From assembly GCF_040566545.1 (NCBI RefSeq), contig NZ_JBEWZI010000003.1, positions 62,001-126,000 of the forward strand: a stretch of DNA of 64,000 nucleotides, in the 5' to 3' direction. The first letter of the stretch is position 1. Each line of letters opens with the position of its first letter. The translations under genes were made by a program, and so were the position numbers. Positions 16,946-31,953 of this stretch are shown here, one piece after another. The notes under the pieces were generated by a model, which was given only the letters and a program-made list of their open reading frames with translations, had not been told where the DNA came from and made no database searches. Source of the DNA: Uliginosibacterium flavum (GTDB taxonomy: Bacteria; Pseudomonadota; Gammaproteobacteria; Burkholderiales; Rhodocyclaceae).

Positions 16946-17215
16946 ATGCAAAAAATCCTGATCCTCAGTCTGTGCGCCCTGCTCGCCGCCTGCGCGGGCC
17001 AGAGCGTCAAGGAAGGCGCCAAATCCGCCAGCGGTGAAGTGGCCGAGGGCGCCAAAGCGGTGGCCAATGGCGCCGTCGAAGCCGCCAAAGTCGTCAAGGA
17101 CACGGCCGTCGAGGTCTATCACGGCGCGGCAGATGTCGGCAAAAAGGTGGGGAGCGACGCCGCCGACGTGGGCAAGGATGTGGGCAAGAAGACCAAGGAA
17201 ACTTTCACGAAATAG
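16946..17215 (+). CDS. Small Ala/Lys-rich lipoprotein
   Basis: 89 residues from ATG 16946, with AAGGAGA six bases upstream; a longer frame starting at 16829 crosses the efp terminator and is unlikely. MQKILILSLCALLAACAG is a lipoprotein signal with lipobox LLAAC. The mature part is repetitive (AKSASGEVAEGAKAVANGAV, DVGKKVGSDAADVGKDVGKK), amphipathic and helical, as in entericidin-like or LEA-like envelope proteins. Function unknown. Confidence 0.8.
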   Translation: MQKILILSLCALLAACAGQSVKEGAKSASGEVAEGAKAVANGAVEAAKVVKDTAVEVYHGAADVGKKVGSDAADVGKDVGKKTKETFTK

Positions 17216-17294
17216 GCCTCTGCAGAGCCGCACCCCGCTTGCCTCTTCAGGCAGACTGCCTGCACAGGGCCGTCTGATGGGGATCTTCGGGCAA
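17216..17294 (+). repeat. Repeat family A, copy 2 (diverged)
   Basis: Starts directly after the lipoprotein stop with GCCTCTGCAGAGCCGCACC. The centre CTTCAGGCAGACTGCCTG and the right arm GGCCGTCTGATGGGGATCTT are diverged; the end reads CGGGCA. Only the left arm is close to consensus. Confidence 0.55.
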
Positions 17295-17347
17295 CTCACA
17301 GACGCAGGCGAAGAGCTTCGCGGGCTCCGCAACAATCCCCCCGCCGC

Positions 17348-17374
17348 GTCATTCCGGACTTGATCCGGAATGAC
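17348..17374. repeat. Short inverted repeat, GTCATTCCGG type
   Basis: GTCATTCCGGA and TCCGGAATGAC form an 11-base inverted repeat around a 5-base centre, the widespread GTCATTCC-N-GGAATGAC class. A related, longer element is inside uvrA. Confidence 0.65.
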
Positions 17375-17437
17375 GATTTTGAAGGTGGTGTCATCAGTTC
17401 AGAAGCTCACTACTGGCGCCCGCAAAGGGAGCCAAAC

Positions 17438-17674
17438 TCAATCCTGCAATTCCGACTCCAGCTTACCCAGCTCTTCCTCGGCCGAACCATGCTGGGCGAA
17501 ATTGCGCCCAGCCTTGGCGTACCAGAAGCTGGCATTCTCCAAATCGCCCTCCTGAATGTGCACGATGCCGTGCAGCCAGGTGCCGAGCAGGGATTCATCG
17601 GCGCGCACCATCAGGTGAGTCTTGTCCCAGTCGCCATGACGGGCATGCACTACGGCGTGACGAAGATTGATCAT
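17438..17674 (-). CDS. Conserved hypothetical small protein, TPR-like
   Basis: 78 residues starting MINLRHAVVHARHGDWDKTH. The second of two adjacent ATGs (17674) is chosen because AAGGGAG lies five bases before it but only two before the first. LGTWLHGIVHIQEGDLENAS and FWYAKAGRNFAQHG look like a single helix-turn-helix tetratricopeptide-type unit. No known function. It is divergent from uvrA, with 75 bases between them. Confidence 0.65.
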   Translation of the reverse strand: MINLRHAVVHARHGDWDKTHLMVRADESLLGTWLHGIVHIQEGDLENASFWYAKAGRNFAQHGSAEEELGKLESELQD

Positions 17675-17749
17675 CATGACTCCCTTCTGGTGAGGTGATC
17701 CTGCGACAATTCTGGCACACATAAAAAAACTTGCCGGACTCCCCCAGCC

Positions 17750-23731
<5,982 letters not shown>

Positions 23732-23732
23732 C

Positions 23733-23808
23733 GCTGAAGAGCCGCTTCCAGCGGACTTCTCCAGCAAGGCATGCTGAAGAAGTCCGCCCATTGCGGCTTT
23801 TCAGGCAG
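23733..23808 (+). repeat. Repeat family A, copy 3
   Basis: Starts one base after the uvrA stop. GCTGAAGAGCCGCTTCCAGC, centre AAGGCATGCTGAAGAAGTCC, right arm GCCCATTGCGGCTTTTCAGG. A separate intrinsic terminator follows at 23824. Confidence 0.8.
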
Positions 23809-23823
23809 GTCTGTTGTAAAAAC

Positions 23824-23852
23824 AAAACGGGCGCCCCACAGGCGCCCGTTTT
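23824..23852. terminator. Bidirectional intrinsic terminator
   Basis: AAAACGGGCGCC, loop CCACA, GGCGCCCGTTTT: a 12-base stem with A and T tracts, placed between convergent uvrA and the DUF4870 gene. Confidence 0.9.
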
Positions 23853-23867
23853 CATTGCCAACCCGGC

Positions 23868-24227
23868 TTATTTGATCAGTCGCAGCGCGAAAGGTACGCG
23901 GAAAGTCTTGCCTTCGGAGGCCGCAATCGCACCCATCACACAGAACACCAGATGAATGATGCCCAAGGCAGCCAGCACCAGCACGCCGATCAGGATGAAG
24001 GTCAGGATCACGCCGGCCACGTAGCCGATGGTAGCGGTGATCGACCAGTTCAAGGCTTCCTTGGATTGGTCCTGAACATAGGCATCGTCCTTTTTCACCA
24101 GATACAAAATCAGGCTGGGGATGAAGCCAAAGAAGATGCTGCCGATCCAGATCAGCAGCGCCATGTTGCGCGACTCCTGCGAGGCGGCCAGTGCCGGGCT
24201 CGTTTCTTTACTCACTTCATTTTCCAT
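23868..24227 (-). CDS. DUF4870 domain membrane protein
   Basis: 119 residues with AAGGAAG upstream of ATG 24227. Three hydrophobic segments: ALLIWIGSIFFGFIPSLILY, a middle pair around ATIGYVAGVILTFILIGVLV, and a last one around IHLVFCVMGAI. The sequence KKDDAYVQDQSKEALNWSIT is the DUF4870 hallmark. Function unknown; the family is common in bacteria. Confidence 0.85.
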   Translation of the reverse strand: MENEVSKETSPALAASQESRNMALLIWIGSIFFGFIPSLILYLVKKDDAYVQDQSKEALNWSITATIGYVAGVILTFILIGVLVLAALGIIHLVFCVMGAIAASEGKTFRVPFALRLIK

Positions 24228-24359
24228 CTGCGCTTCCTTTCAGTCACGACGATAAGATGGCATCGCCTGGGCCGGTGCTGCTGAGGCGCATTCGCTGAGA
24301 ATGACGCACAGGCATAACGATGCGTGCGACACCGCCCCGCGGTCAAGTGGCATTTCGGG

Positions 24360-26408
24360 TCAAAAATCGCTGGCCAGCGACAGATAGACTGTTCGTGAGA
24401 CGCTATTGGCCGGCGCCGTATCGCCCAGAATGGAACGATAGGCCTGCACGCCGCGATCCGGAATTTCCTGATGGCGTTTGCCCAGATTGATCGCGCTGAG
24501 GGAGATTTCGTACTGACCGCCACTCGCCCAGCGTGAAGCCCAGGCGATGCGCGCATCAAAGCTGGTATAGGCCTTGGCGACGTAAGGCTCGCTCGTGGCG
24601 ATGCCATCGGCACCGGCCATGGGGCCAACCCGCGCGGCGCTGATCATGCTGCTCCAGTGACTGGTCCAGCGCTGCTGCCAGGCCAGCGTGGCGGTGTAAG
24701 GCGCGATCCGGTCATCGATATTTTCATCACCGGAACGGCGGTCGATCATCGCGTGATTGAAGATGATGTTCGCTCCCGTCCAGGGTTTGAACTTGGCCTG
24801 ATATTCGGCACCTTGCAAAACGACCGGACGACTGAAATTCTGGTATTGCAGGGATCCGATCCAAGGTTCCAGCGCGGCGGTGGCCGGAGAATTGACGGAA
24901 AAGCGGGCAATGTAGTCGCGCACGCGTTCCCGGAAAATCCGCACGTCCAGGCTGCTGGCAAATGGCTTGAAACGCCCGAGGTAACCGATTTCCATGCTGT
25001 CGATGCGCGCCTGACGCAGATCGGGATTGGGCTGGTGATGGACCAGCAGCGCCCCCGTGGCCGGATCAATGACGCGGGTGTCGCCTTCCTTCTCGAAGGT
25101 CGGGCGCTGGCCCCAGGCTCGGGCGCCGCCCAGCCTCAGGGTTTGTGAAGACTCCACTTGCCAGTTCAGAAAGGCGCGTGGCGCCAGATGGGCGGGTTCG
25201 CCACGATATTTTTCCAGCGCCGCGCCGAAATTCAGATTCAGGCTCTGTGTCAAGCGCTCATCCAGATTGCCGAATAGGCGATACAGATCAGTCGGCTCCG
25301 GATTGCCGGCGGCATACATGAAAGGCGCATCCACGGTGTCGCGGCGCGCTTCTGCACCCCACACCGTCTGGCGTGCAACACTAGAATTGCGGGACTGGAA
25401 TTCCACCTGATCGCGCGTGCCCTTGCGGTTCCGGTTCACATCCGGTGAACTCGGGCCGTAAGGGAATCCGGCTGGCACGGCAGCAGTCCAGGCATCGCGG
25501 AAACTTTCCTGATTGTGGTAAGCCTGCACGAGAATTTCAGCGTCCGCAGCAGGCGTATGTGCCCACTTGACGTGCACGGATTGCGCATCGCTGTGAGTGT
25601 CGCGAGGGCCAACGCTGTTAAACAGCGAGTCCTCGTAACCATCACCACGCCGTGCACTGCTGGCCGCCAGACGCAGCGTCAATTCGTCGCGATTGGAAAC
25701 GCGCCAGTCGCTGCGCAGACTGCCGGTTTTGACGCGACGCGAATCATGCAGATTGGTAAAGCCCGTATCGTGCTTGCTCGAAGCGGCCAGCTGCACGGCA
25801 GCGCCGCCTGCCTTGGTGCTTACGAGACCGTCGAGATCCTTGAGCTGGGCGTTACCCACGCTGCCGCGAACCCGATTGATCGGGTTTTGCGCGGCATGGT
25901 AGGTAATGATGTTGATCACCCCCATGAAGGCATTGGCGCCATAGCTCACGGCGTTCGGTCCACGCACGACTTCGATCCGGTCAATCTCCTCGGGCGAGAC
26001 GGGCAGGGTAGTCCAGTCAACCCCGCCGAAATTGGCCATGGAGTAAATCGAGCGGCCATCAACCAGCACCTGCAACTCGGAGGGAAAATTGGCTCCAAGC
26101 CCGTGGTAGGTCACCCAGTAGCTGTTACCGCGCTCCTGCCCGATCTGCATGCCGGGTACCAGACGGAAAACTCGCGCCAGATCCCGGTAGCCCGTAGCGC
26201 GGATGAGTTCACCCTCGATCACCGTGACCGCGCCGGGCGCTTCGTTCAGCGGCTGGGGCAGGCGCGAGGCGGTAAGCACCGTCGGCAAATCCTCGAAGTA
26301 AGCCGCTTCACCTGCAGCGCTTGCCGTCAGCCCCCCGAATGCCAAGACAAACATGCCCGCCGAAAAACAGGCGCAACGAAAAACGCGAAAAAAACAGAAT
26401 TTAGGCAT
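24360..26408 (-). CDS. TonB-dependent outer-membrane receptor
   Basis: 682 residues from ATG 26408; a TTG at 26432 is an alternative. A signal peptide is followed by the plug domain: LPTVLTASRLPQPLNEAPGA (TonB box region), then LARVFRLVPGMQIG, LQVLVDGRSIYS and RIEVVRGPNAVSYGANAFMG. The rest is a 22-stranded barrel ending in VSRTVYLSLASDF with a terminal Phe. Ligand unknown; vitamin or metal-chelate receptors have similar plugs. No transport operon adjoins. Confidence 0.88.
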   Translation of the reverse strand: MPKFCFFRVFRCACFSAGMFVLAFGGLTASAAGEAAYFEDLPTVLTASRLPQPLNEAPGAVTVIEGELIRATGYRDLARVFRLVPGMQIGQERGNSYWVTYHGLGANFPSELQVLVDGRSIYSMANFGGVDWTTLPVSPEEIDRIEVVRGPNAVSYGANAFMGVINIITYHAAQNPINRVRGSVGNAQLKDLDGLVSTKAGGAAVQLAASSKHDTGFTNLHDSRRVKTGSLRSDWRVSNRDELTLRLAASSARRGDGYEDSLFNSVGPRDTHSDAQSVHVKWAHTPAADAEILVQAYHNQESFRDAWTAAVPAGFPYGPSSPDVNRNRKGTRDQVEFQSRNSSVARQTVWGAEARRDTVDAPFMYAAGNPEPTDLYRLFGNLDERLTQSLNLNFGAALEKYRGEPAHLAPRAFLNWQVESSQTLRLGGARAWGQRPTFEKEGDTRVIDPATGALLVHHQPNPDLRQARIDSMEIGYLGRFKPFASSLDVRIFRERVRDYIARFSVNSPATAALEPWIGSLQYQNFSRPVVLQGAEYQAKFKPWTGANIIFNHAMIDRRSGDENIDDRIAPYTATLAWQQRWTSHWSSMISAARVGPMAGADGIATSEPYVAKAYTSFDARIAWASRWASGGQYEISLSAINLGKRHQEIPDRGVQAYRSILGDTAPANSVSRTVYLSLASDF

Positions 26409-26616
26409 GGTTCGACTTCGTGAGACGCTCAACTCGGGGTTTTCTCACACCACTGTGCGAGCAGGGCCATAGTCTAATCGGCGAATGATTCCGCCAACTG
26501 CCAACTTTGTCACATTTTCAACACCAGGTTCAGCAGGCGGCGTGAATGGGAGGGCGCAGCAATCTGTGCTAGCCTTCGCGAGCTCCTTTTTCAGCACTCG
26601 CCCGCCCGCTTCGGCC

Positions 26617-27435
26617 ATGACCCAGTCACCATCCAGCATCACCCCGCCCGCCCGCCACGGCCGCCATCATCTGCCCGTGCCACAGCGCGTTCCAGCCTCC
26701 CGTTGCTTTAGCTGGCTGGCCAGCGGCTGGCGCATGTATGCCGCGCATCCAGCCGACTGGACGCTGATGGCACTGTGCTCCTTCGTGCTGCTGGCCCTGG
26801 CAACCCTGCTGGTGCCGATTCCCCTGATCGGCCCGATCGTGCCGCCACTGCTGCTGACCTTGCTCCTCGGCGGCATGCTGCACGCAGCAGCCAGCCAGAT
26901 GCAGGACGGCCAGACCCATTTCCTGCAGCTGTTTGAAGGCTTCCGCCGCCACCCGGGCAACCTGACCCTGATCGGCCTGTTTTACGCGGCCCCGCTGATT
27001 CTCGCCCATCTTCTGGTCATGCTCGCACTGGGTGGCGGTCTGCTCGTCAGCCTGTTCGGCCTGTCGGTGGGCGGCACGATCAACACCTTCGCCAGCGACC
27101 TGATCAGCATGCTGGTCGATCTGGGAATTGCGCTGGGCGTGTTCCTCGTGCTGTGGGGTTTGCTGCTGCTGGCGATGCTGTTCGCGCCAGCCCTGGTCAT
27201 GGAGGTCAAGGCCCCCCCACTGGACGCCATGCGCCTGTCACTCACCGCGAGTCTGCGCAACATCGGGGCGATCCTCTTGTTGGCCTTTATCCTGTATGTC
27301 TTGTTCGTGCTGGCCTTGATCCCACTGGGTCTGGGCGTACTGCTATACATCCCGCTGGTGGTGGGTACCCTGCATGCGGCCTATCAGGATCTTTTCGCCG
27401 CGCCTGCCGGAGAAACGCCTGATGCAGGCCAATAA
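26617..27435 (+). CDS. BPSS1780-type membrane protein, first of two
   Basis: 272 residues from ATG 26617; the frame is open further upstream but that part looks non-coding. After FSWLASGWRMYAAHPADWTL come six hydrophobic segments, the pattern of the betaproteobacterial BPSS1780 membrane family. The end of the gene overlaps the next by 14 bases and the two proteins are distant paralogs. Function unknown. Confidence 0.77.
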   Translation: MTQSPSSITPPARHGRHHLPVPQRVPASRCFSWLASGWRMYAAHPADWTLMALCSFVLLALATLLVPIPLIGPIVPPLLLTLLLGGMLHAAASQMQDGQTHFLQLFEGFRRHPGNLTLIGLFYAAPLILAHLLVMLALGGGLLVSLFGLSVGGTINTFASDLISMLVDLGIALGVFLVLWGLLLLAMLFAPALVMEVKAPPLDAMRLSLTASLRNIGAILLLAFILYVLFVLALIPLGLGVLLYIPLVVGTLHAAYQDLFAAPAGETPDAGQ

Positions 27436-28165
27436 ATTCCCCGCCCGCCGGGGTTGGGTCTGGTTACAAGCCGGCTTCGCGCTGTGGCGCAGCGCGCCGC
27501 TGGCGCTGACCGGTTCAGCCATGACCATGCTGATGTGCCTGCTGCTGACCATGATGATTCCCGGCATCGGCCCACTGCTGGCGCTACTGCTGGTTTTTCC
27601 GCTGCAGGTCGGCATGTTTCTGGTGTGTAGCAGCTGGGCCCAGAATCACAGCGCGCACCCCAAACTGCTCTTCGCCTGCTTCACCAAACAACGTTTTCCC
27701 GGCCTGCTCGCGCTTACCGGGATCAATTTTCTCGGCATGCTGCTGTGCTTCATGCTGGCCGTAATGGTCTGCAATTTCGATCTGGGCAGCTTTACTGAGC
27801 TCGCCGCCAAAGGTAGCACTGAGCTGCCGCCGGCCCTGCAGGCGCAGCTCGAACGCGTGGTGCGCTGGACCAGCCTGTTCTTCATTCCCCTGCAACTGGC
27901 CTCCTTCTTCGCTGCGCCTTTGATGGCCTTGCAAAGAACCCCGCTCATCAAGGCGCTGTTTTTCAGTTTTGTGGCCTGCTGGCGAAATCTGGGCGCCCTG
28001 CTGGTCATGCAACTGATCCTTGGCCTGCTCGGCATCCTCATTCAGCTTCTGGCGTCCGTCCTCGGACTGCTTTTCGGCATCGGCTTGATGGTCTTGGTGC
28101 CCGTGCTGTGCGCCACGCTCTACAGCTGCGCCCGCGACATCTTCGGCGAGTGGCCCACGGCATGA
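27422..28165 (+). CDS. BPSS1780-type membrane protein, second of two
   Basis: 247 residues from ATG 27422, inside the end of the preceding gene. It shares the opening RRGWVWLQAGFALWRSAPLA with the family and has about six membrane helices. nadD starts inside its stop (ATGA). The tight overlaps suggest a single transcript from 26.6 kb into nadD-rsfS-rlmH. Confidence 0.77.
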   Translation: MQANKFPARRGWVWLQAGFALWRSAPLALTGSAMTMLMCLLLTMMIPGIGPLLALLLVFPLQVGMFLVCSSWAQNHSAHPKLLFACFTKQRFPGLLALTGINFLGMLLCFMLAVMVCNFDLGSFTELAAKGSTELPPALQAQLERVVRWTSLFFIPLQLASFFAAPLMALQRTPLIKALFFSFVACWRNLGALLVMQLILGLLGILIQLLASVLGLLFGIGLMVLVPVLCATLYSCARDIFGEWPTA

Positions 28166-28818
28166 GCGCCCAAACCGCGCTGGGCATTCTCGGCGGCACC
28201 TTCGATCCGATCCATCACGGCCATCTGCGTCTGGCCATCGAGGCGCGCCAGCGCCTCAGTCTGGACGCCATCCGCCTGATCCCGGCCGGCCAGCCGCCGC
28301 ACCGCGCCCGCCCCGGCACGCCAGCGGCACACCGTCTGGCGATGACCGAACTGGCGGCGCAGGGCTTGCCCGGACTGGTCGTGGATCCCGCCGAAGTGCA
28401 CAGCCAGCAGACCAGTTACACCGTCGCGACGCTGGAGCGCCTGCGCGCCGAGCTGGGCAACGAACGCCCGCTGGTGCTGATCCTCGGCGCCGACGCCTTC
28501 CTTGGCCTGCCCGGCTGGCACCGCTGGCGCGAGATCTTCGCCCTGGCGCACATCGCGGTGGCAACCCGCCCCGGCTACGTGCTGGCCGATGCGCTGAACG
28601 GCGGCGATCTGGCCGATGAGTGCCCGCAGCGTCTGAGCCAGAATCCGCAATCCCTGCATGCCACGCCCAGCGGCAGCATCGTGCCCTTCACGATTCCTTC
28701 GCTGGAAATCTCCGCCACCCTGATCCGCCATGCCCTCGCCCAAGGCGAAGACGCCCACTTTTTGCTGCCTGGCGCGGTTCTCGACTATATTCAATCCCAC
28801 CATCTCTACTCACGCTGA
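28162..28818 (+). CDS. nadD: Nicotinate-nucleotide adenylyltransferase
   Basis: 218 residues from ATG 28162, overlapping the previous stop. Motifs of the nucleotidyltransferase fold: GGTFDPIHHGHLRLA (residues 10-24), with the HxGH-type HHGH, and ISATLIRHAL near the end. It converts nicotinate mononucleotide and ATP to deamido-NAD in NAD synthesis. rsfS and rlmH follow, the common bacterial order. Confidence 0.95.
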   Translation: MSAQTALGILGGTFDPIHHGHLRLAIEARQRLSLDAIRLIPAGQPPHRARPGTPAAHRLAMTELAAQGLPGLVVDPAEVHSQQTSYTVATLERLRAELGNERPLVLILGADAFLGLPGWHRWREIFALAHIAVATRPGYVLADALNGGDLADECPQRLSQNPQSLHATPSGSIVPFTIPSLEISATLIRHALAQGEDAHFLLPGAVLDYIQSHHLYSR

Positions 28819-28829
28819 GCCCGCACCAC

Positions 28830-29213
28830 ATGGATATCCGCAAGCTGCAAAAAATCGTTGTCGACGCCCTCGAAGACATCAAAGCCGTCGACATTGAAGT
28901 CATCAACGTCAGCAAACTCAACGCCCTGTTTGACCGCGTCATCATCGCCAGCGGCAACTCCAACCGGCAGACCCGCGCCCTGGCGCATCACGTGCAGGAA
29001 AAAGTCCGCGAAGCCGGCGGCGAGATCGTCGGCATGGAAGGCGTGGAAACCGGCGAATGGGTGCTGCTCGATCTGGGCGACGTGGTCGTGCATCTGATGC
29101 AGCCCGCCATTCGCGAGTACTACAAGCTCGAAGAGCTGTGGAACGTGACCCCGGCCGGACGCCGCAAGCAGATCGCCGAGTCCGAAGCCGAGGCGGCTGC
29201 GCAGTCGGAATGA
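28830..29213 (+). CDS. rsfS: Ribosomal silencing factor RsfS
   Basis: 127 residues from ATG 28830; the open frame upstream overlaps nadD and is not used. The DUF143 fold is clear: VVDALEDIKAVDIEVINVSK, VIIASGNSNRQTRALAHHV, GEWVLLDLGDVVVHLMQPAI and REYYKLEELW. It binds ribosomal protein L14 and blocks subunit joining under starvation. A charged tail follows. It overlaps rlmH by four bases. Confidence 0.94.
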   Translation: MDIRKLQKIVVDALEDIKAVDIEVINVSKLNALFDRVIIASGNSNRQTRALAHHVQEKVREAGGEIVGMEGVETGEWVLLDLGDVVVHLMQPAIREYYKLEELWNVTPAGRRKQIAESEAEAAAQSE

Positions 29214-29680
29214 AGCTGATCATTGCAGCCGTGGGCACGAAGATGCCGGGCTGGGTGGAAACCGGCTACGCCGAATTCGCCAAACGCCTGCCGCGCGACT
29301 GCCCGATGGAGCTCATCGAGGTCAAGGCCGAGCCCCGCACCACCGGCAAGACACCCGCCGCGATGATGGCCGCCGAAGCCGAGCGTCTACGCGCGGCCCT
29401 GCCGGCGCGGCGGCGCCTGGTGGTACTGGACGAACGCGGTGACGATGTCAGCACCAAACAACTCGCCGAACGTCTGCAGAAATGGATGGGCGGCGGCGAT
29501 GACGTGGCCTTCGTGATCGGCGGCCCGGACGGCCTCGACCCTGGCCTGAAGGCCGAGGCACACGAAAAAATTCGCCTCTCCAGCCTGACCCTGCCGCACG
29601 CGATGGTGCGTCCGCTGCTGGCCGAGGCGCTTTACCGTGCATGGAGTTTGCATAACAATCACCCATACCATCGCGAATGA
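29210..29680 (+). CDS. rlmH: 23S rRNA pseudouridine-1915 N3-methyltransferase
   Basis: 156 residues, standard length. The SPOUT fold shows in RRRLVVLDERGDDVSTKQLA, the SAM-binding FVIGGPDGLDP and LSSLTLPHAMVRPLLAEALY, ending HNNHPYHRE. It methylates the pseudouridine at 1915 in helix 69 of 23S rRNA. ATG overlaps the rsfS stop; maf follows after 13 bases. Confidence 0.95.
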   Translation: MKLIIAAVGTKMPGWVETGYAEFAKRLPRDCPMELIEVKAEPRTTGKTPAAMMAAEAERLRAALPARRRLVVLDERGDDVSTKQLAERLQKWMGGGDDVAFVIGGPDGLDPGLKAEAHEKIRLSSLTLPHAMVRPLLAEALYRAWSLHNNHPYHRE

Positions 29681-29693
29681 AAGCCTATCCAAC

Positions 29694-30314
29694 ATGATTC
29701 CGACCCTGCCGCCCCGCATTTATCTCGCCTCGCGCAGCCCGCGCCGGCGGGAATTGCTGCACCAGATCGGCGTCGATTTCGACACCCTGATGTTCCGCGT
29801 GCCGCCGCGTGAAGATGACGACGTGTCGGAAGCCACCTTGCCCGCCGAGGATGCCGAAACCTACGTCGTGCGCGTGGCCTGCGCCAAGGCCGACGGCGCG
29901 CTGCGCCGCATCGGCTGGCGCAAGATGCGCCCGCAACCGATCCTGTCCGCCGACACCACGCTGGAACTGGATGGCGAAATCATCGGAAAGCCGGACAACG
30001 AACATCATGCCGACGAAATCCTGCGCAAGCTCAGCGGCCGCACCCATCGCGTCCTGACCGCCGTCGCCATCGCCGCCGAAAGCCGCATGGAACACCGCCT
30101 GAACATCAGCACGGTGCGTTTTCGCGAATTGTCTGAGGACGACATCCAGCGCTACATCGCCAGCGGCGAGCCCTTCGACAAGGCTGGTGCCTACGGCATT
30201 CAGGGCCACGCGGCCGCCTTCATCGCCGAAATCCAGGGCTCCTACACCGGCATCATGGGCCTGCCACTGTTCGAAACCGCCGAACTGCTGGGACGTTTCG
30301 GGATCAAGGTCTAA
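29694..30314 (+). CDS. maf: Maf-type nucleotide pyrophosphatase (dTTP/UTP type)
   Basis: 206 residues from ATG 29694. YLASRSPRRRELLHQIG is the Maf nucleotide-binding start; LSADTTLELDGEIIGKPDN carries the conserved Asp and Lys; GAYGIQGHAAAFIAEIQGSY is the C-terminal motif of YhdE-like enzymes that hydrolyse dTTP and UTP. In many betaproteobacteria rng (RNase G) follows; here a repeat A copy and a histidine kinase gene lie there instead. Confidence 0.9.
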   Translation: MIPTLPPRIYLASRSPRRRELLHQIGVDFDTLMFRVPPREDDDVSEATLPAEDAETYVVRVACAKADGALRRIGWRKMRPQPILSADTTLELDGEIIGKPDNEHHADEILRKLSGRTHRVLTAVAIAAESRMEHRLNISTVRFRELSEDDIQRYIASGEPFDKAGAYGIQGHAAAFIAEIQGSYTGIMGLPLFETAELLGRFGIKV

Positions 30315-30394
30315 GCCTGCCCGAAGAGCCGTGCCGGGCGGACTTCTTCAGCACACCCTCACGAAGAGGGCCGCCCGGCGCGGCTCTTCAGCCA
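30315..30394 (+). repeat. Repeat family A, copy 4
   Basis: Begins at the first base after the maf stop: GCCTGCCCGAAGAGCCGTGC, middle GCGGACTTCTTCAGCACACC, right arm GGCGCGGCTCTTCAGCCA. This is one of the cleanest copies: GAAGAGCCG pairs with CGGCTCTTC. Confidence 0.85.
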
Positions 30395-30462
30395 ATCTTC
30401 ACAGAGGCACCTCCTGCCCTTCGGACCAGATCAAGTCAGGCCGACGGGCGCCGTAGAGATGG

Positions 30463-30471
30463 AAGGAGGAG
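30463..30471 (+). promoter_or_regulatory. Strong ribosome binding site deciding a GTG start
   Basis: AAGGAGGAG ends six bases before GTG 30478, favouring this start over the ATG at 30511. Confidence 0.7.
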
Positions 30472-30477
30472 TCTGAG

Positions 30478-31833
30478 GTGGGCGGAAACGTTCCTGATTT
30501 TGAAAAAACCATGGCCGCGCGCGTTCAGGAGATGCAGATTCGTCAGCATCTGGAACTGACGCGACGCGCCCTCGCCGCGTCGGCTATGGCCAGCGTGCTC
30601 GTGCTGCTGGCCTTCCACGCGGATATCACGCCGAGCTGGCTGCTGTATGCCTGGGCCCTGCTGCTGAACCTGATCGCCGCAGGCCGTCTGGTCCTGGACC
30701 TGCGCTGGCAGCGCGATGCGCGGCGTCTGGCCAGAGGGCCACAGTGGGTCAAACGCATCGCCTTGCTGGCGGGAGCCTCCGGCCTGATCTGGGGGGCGCT
30801 GGGTTCACTGTTGTATGTGCATATCTCGCCTGCCATGCAGCCACTGGCCCCACTCTGCCTGCTCGGCGTGGCGGCCGGCGCAGTAATGTCACTGGTCAGT
30901 CTGAAACAGGCTTACGCCGCCTTCTTCGTTTGCCTGCTGGCGCCCTCCGTCATCATCCAGGCCAGCCAGCACAGCACGCTGGAGGCGTGGACCGGACTCA
31001 TCCTGTTCATCTTTACCGTTACCCTGCTGATCAGTGGCCGGGTAGCGGCCGCCAATTTACGCCAGGCCTTTGAGCTGCGCCTGCGCCTGGCCGAAGCCCT
31101 CAATGCTGCCGAACAGGCAAGGCGCTATGCCGAGGAGGCCAATCAGGCCAAGAGCCTGTTTCTGGCCAACATGTCGCACGAATTGCGCACGCCAATGCAT
31201 GCCATCCTGGGCTTCTCGCATCTGGGCAGCAGCAAGACCAGCGACTCAAAACTGCACGACTACTTTGATCGCATCGCGACCAGCGGCACACGCCTGCTGG
31301 CGTTGATCGACGATCTGCTGGATCTGTCGAAATTCGAAGCCGGTCACATGGACATGGAATGCCGCATGCAGCCATTGCGCCCCTTGGTCGATGCAGCCTT
31401 GCTGGAAATCGACGCGCTTCTGTCACAGAAAAATATCCGCGTCAGCATCGACGAAGCCCCTGATCTGCCCAATGCCGAGCTGGACAGCCTGCGTTTCAGT
31501 CAGGTGATCCGCAACCTGCTATCCAACGCGCTCAAGTTCTCCCCGGGCGGCGGACGCATCACCATCCTGCTTGATACCAGCGTCAGTCCTGTTGGCACAA
31601 AGCAGCTGCGCCTGCGTCTGCGCGATGACGGCCCGGGCATTCCGGAGGACGAACTGGAAACGATCTTTGACGAGTTCGTCCAGAGCAGCAAGAGCCGCAC
31701 TGGCGCGGGCGGCACCGGCCTGGGGCTGGCAATCTGCCGACGCATCGTCCTCGCCCATGCTGGAAACATTCACGCACACAATCGCCCCGAGGGAGGCGCC
31801 GAACTGGTGGTGGAAGTGCCACTGGACTATTGA
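30478..31833 (+). CDS. Membrane-bound sensor histidine kinase
   Basis: 451 residues. Five to six membrane helices (residues about 35-195) form the sensor; no periplasmic domain of note. A coiled coil (AEALNAAEQARRYAEEANQA) leads into HisKA with FLANMSHELRTPMHAILGF (phospho-acceptor His near residue 234). The ATPase domain has NLLSNALKFSPGGGRI, DDGPGIPEDELETIFDEF and GTGLGLAICRRI. No receiver domain and no response regulator gene adjoin, so it is an orphan. GTG start with a strong binding site. Confidence 0.9.
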   Translation: MGGNVPDFEKTMAARVQEMQIRQHLELTRRALAASAMASVLVLLAFHADITPSWLLYAWALLLNLIAAGRLVLDLRWQRDARRLARGPQWVKRIALLAGASGLIWGALGSLLYVHISPAMQPLAPLCLLGVAAGAVMSLVSLKQAYAAFFVCLLAPSVIIQASQHSTLEAWTGLILFIFTVTLLISGRVAAANLRQAFELRLRLAEALNAAEQARRYAEEANQAKSLFLANMSHELRTPMHAILGFSHLGSSKTSDSKLHDYFDRIATSGTRLLALIDDLLDLSKFEAGHMDMECRMQPLRPLVDAALLEIDALLSQKNIRVSIDEAPDLPNAELDSLRFSQVIRNLLSNALKFSPGGGRITILLDTSVSPVGTKQLRLRLRDDGPGIPEDELETIFDEFVQSSKSRTGAGGTGLGLAICRRIVLAHAGNIHAHNRPEGGAELVVEVPLDY

Positions 31834-31857
31834 TTGGGCCCAAATCGAGTTTGAACC

Positions 31858-31917
31858 GTAGGTGCGACATTAGTCGCACACTAGGCTCGGCCGGCCGACT
31901 GAAGTCGGCCCTACACC
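31858..31917. repeat. REP-like element, copy G2
   Basis: GTAGGTGCGACATTAGTCGC and GGCCGACTGAAGTCGGCC, closing with CTAC. Same two-hairpin layout as G1. It lies 24 bases after the kinase gene and is followed by a long-form repeat A. Confidence 0.8.
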
Positions 31918-31953
31918 AGCACGTGTCACTATTTGCGGGTCCAATCAAGAATA

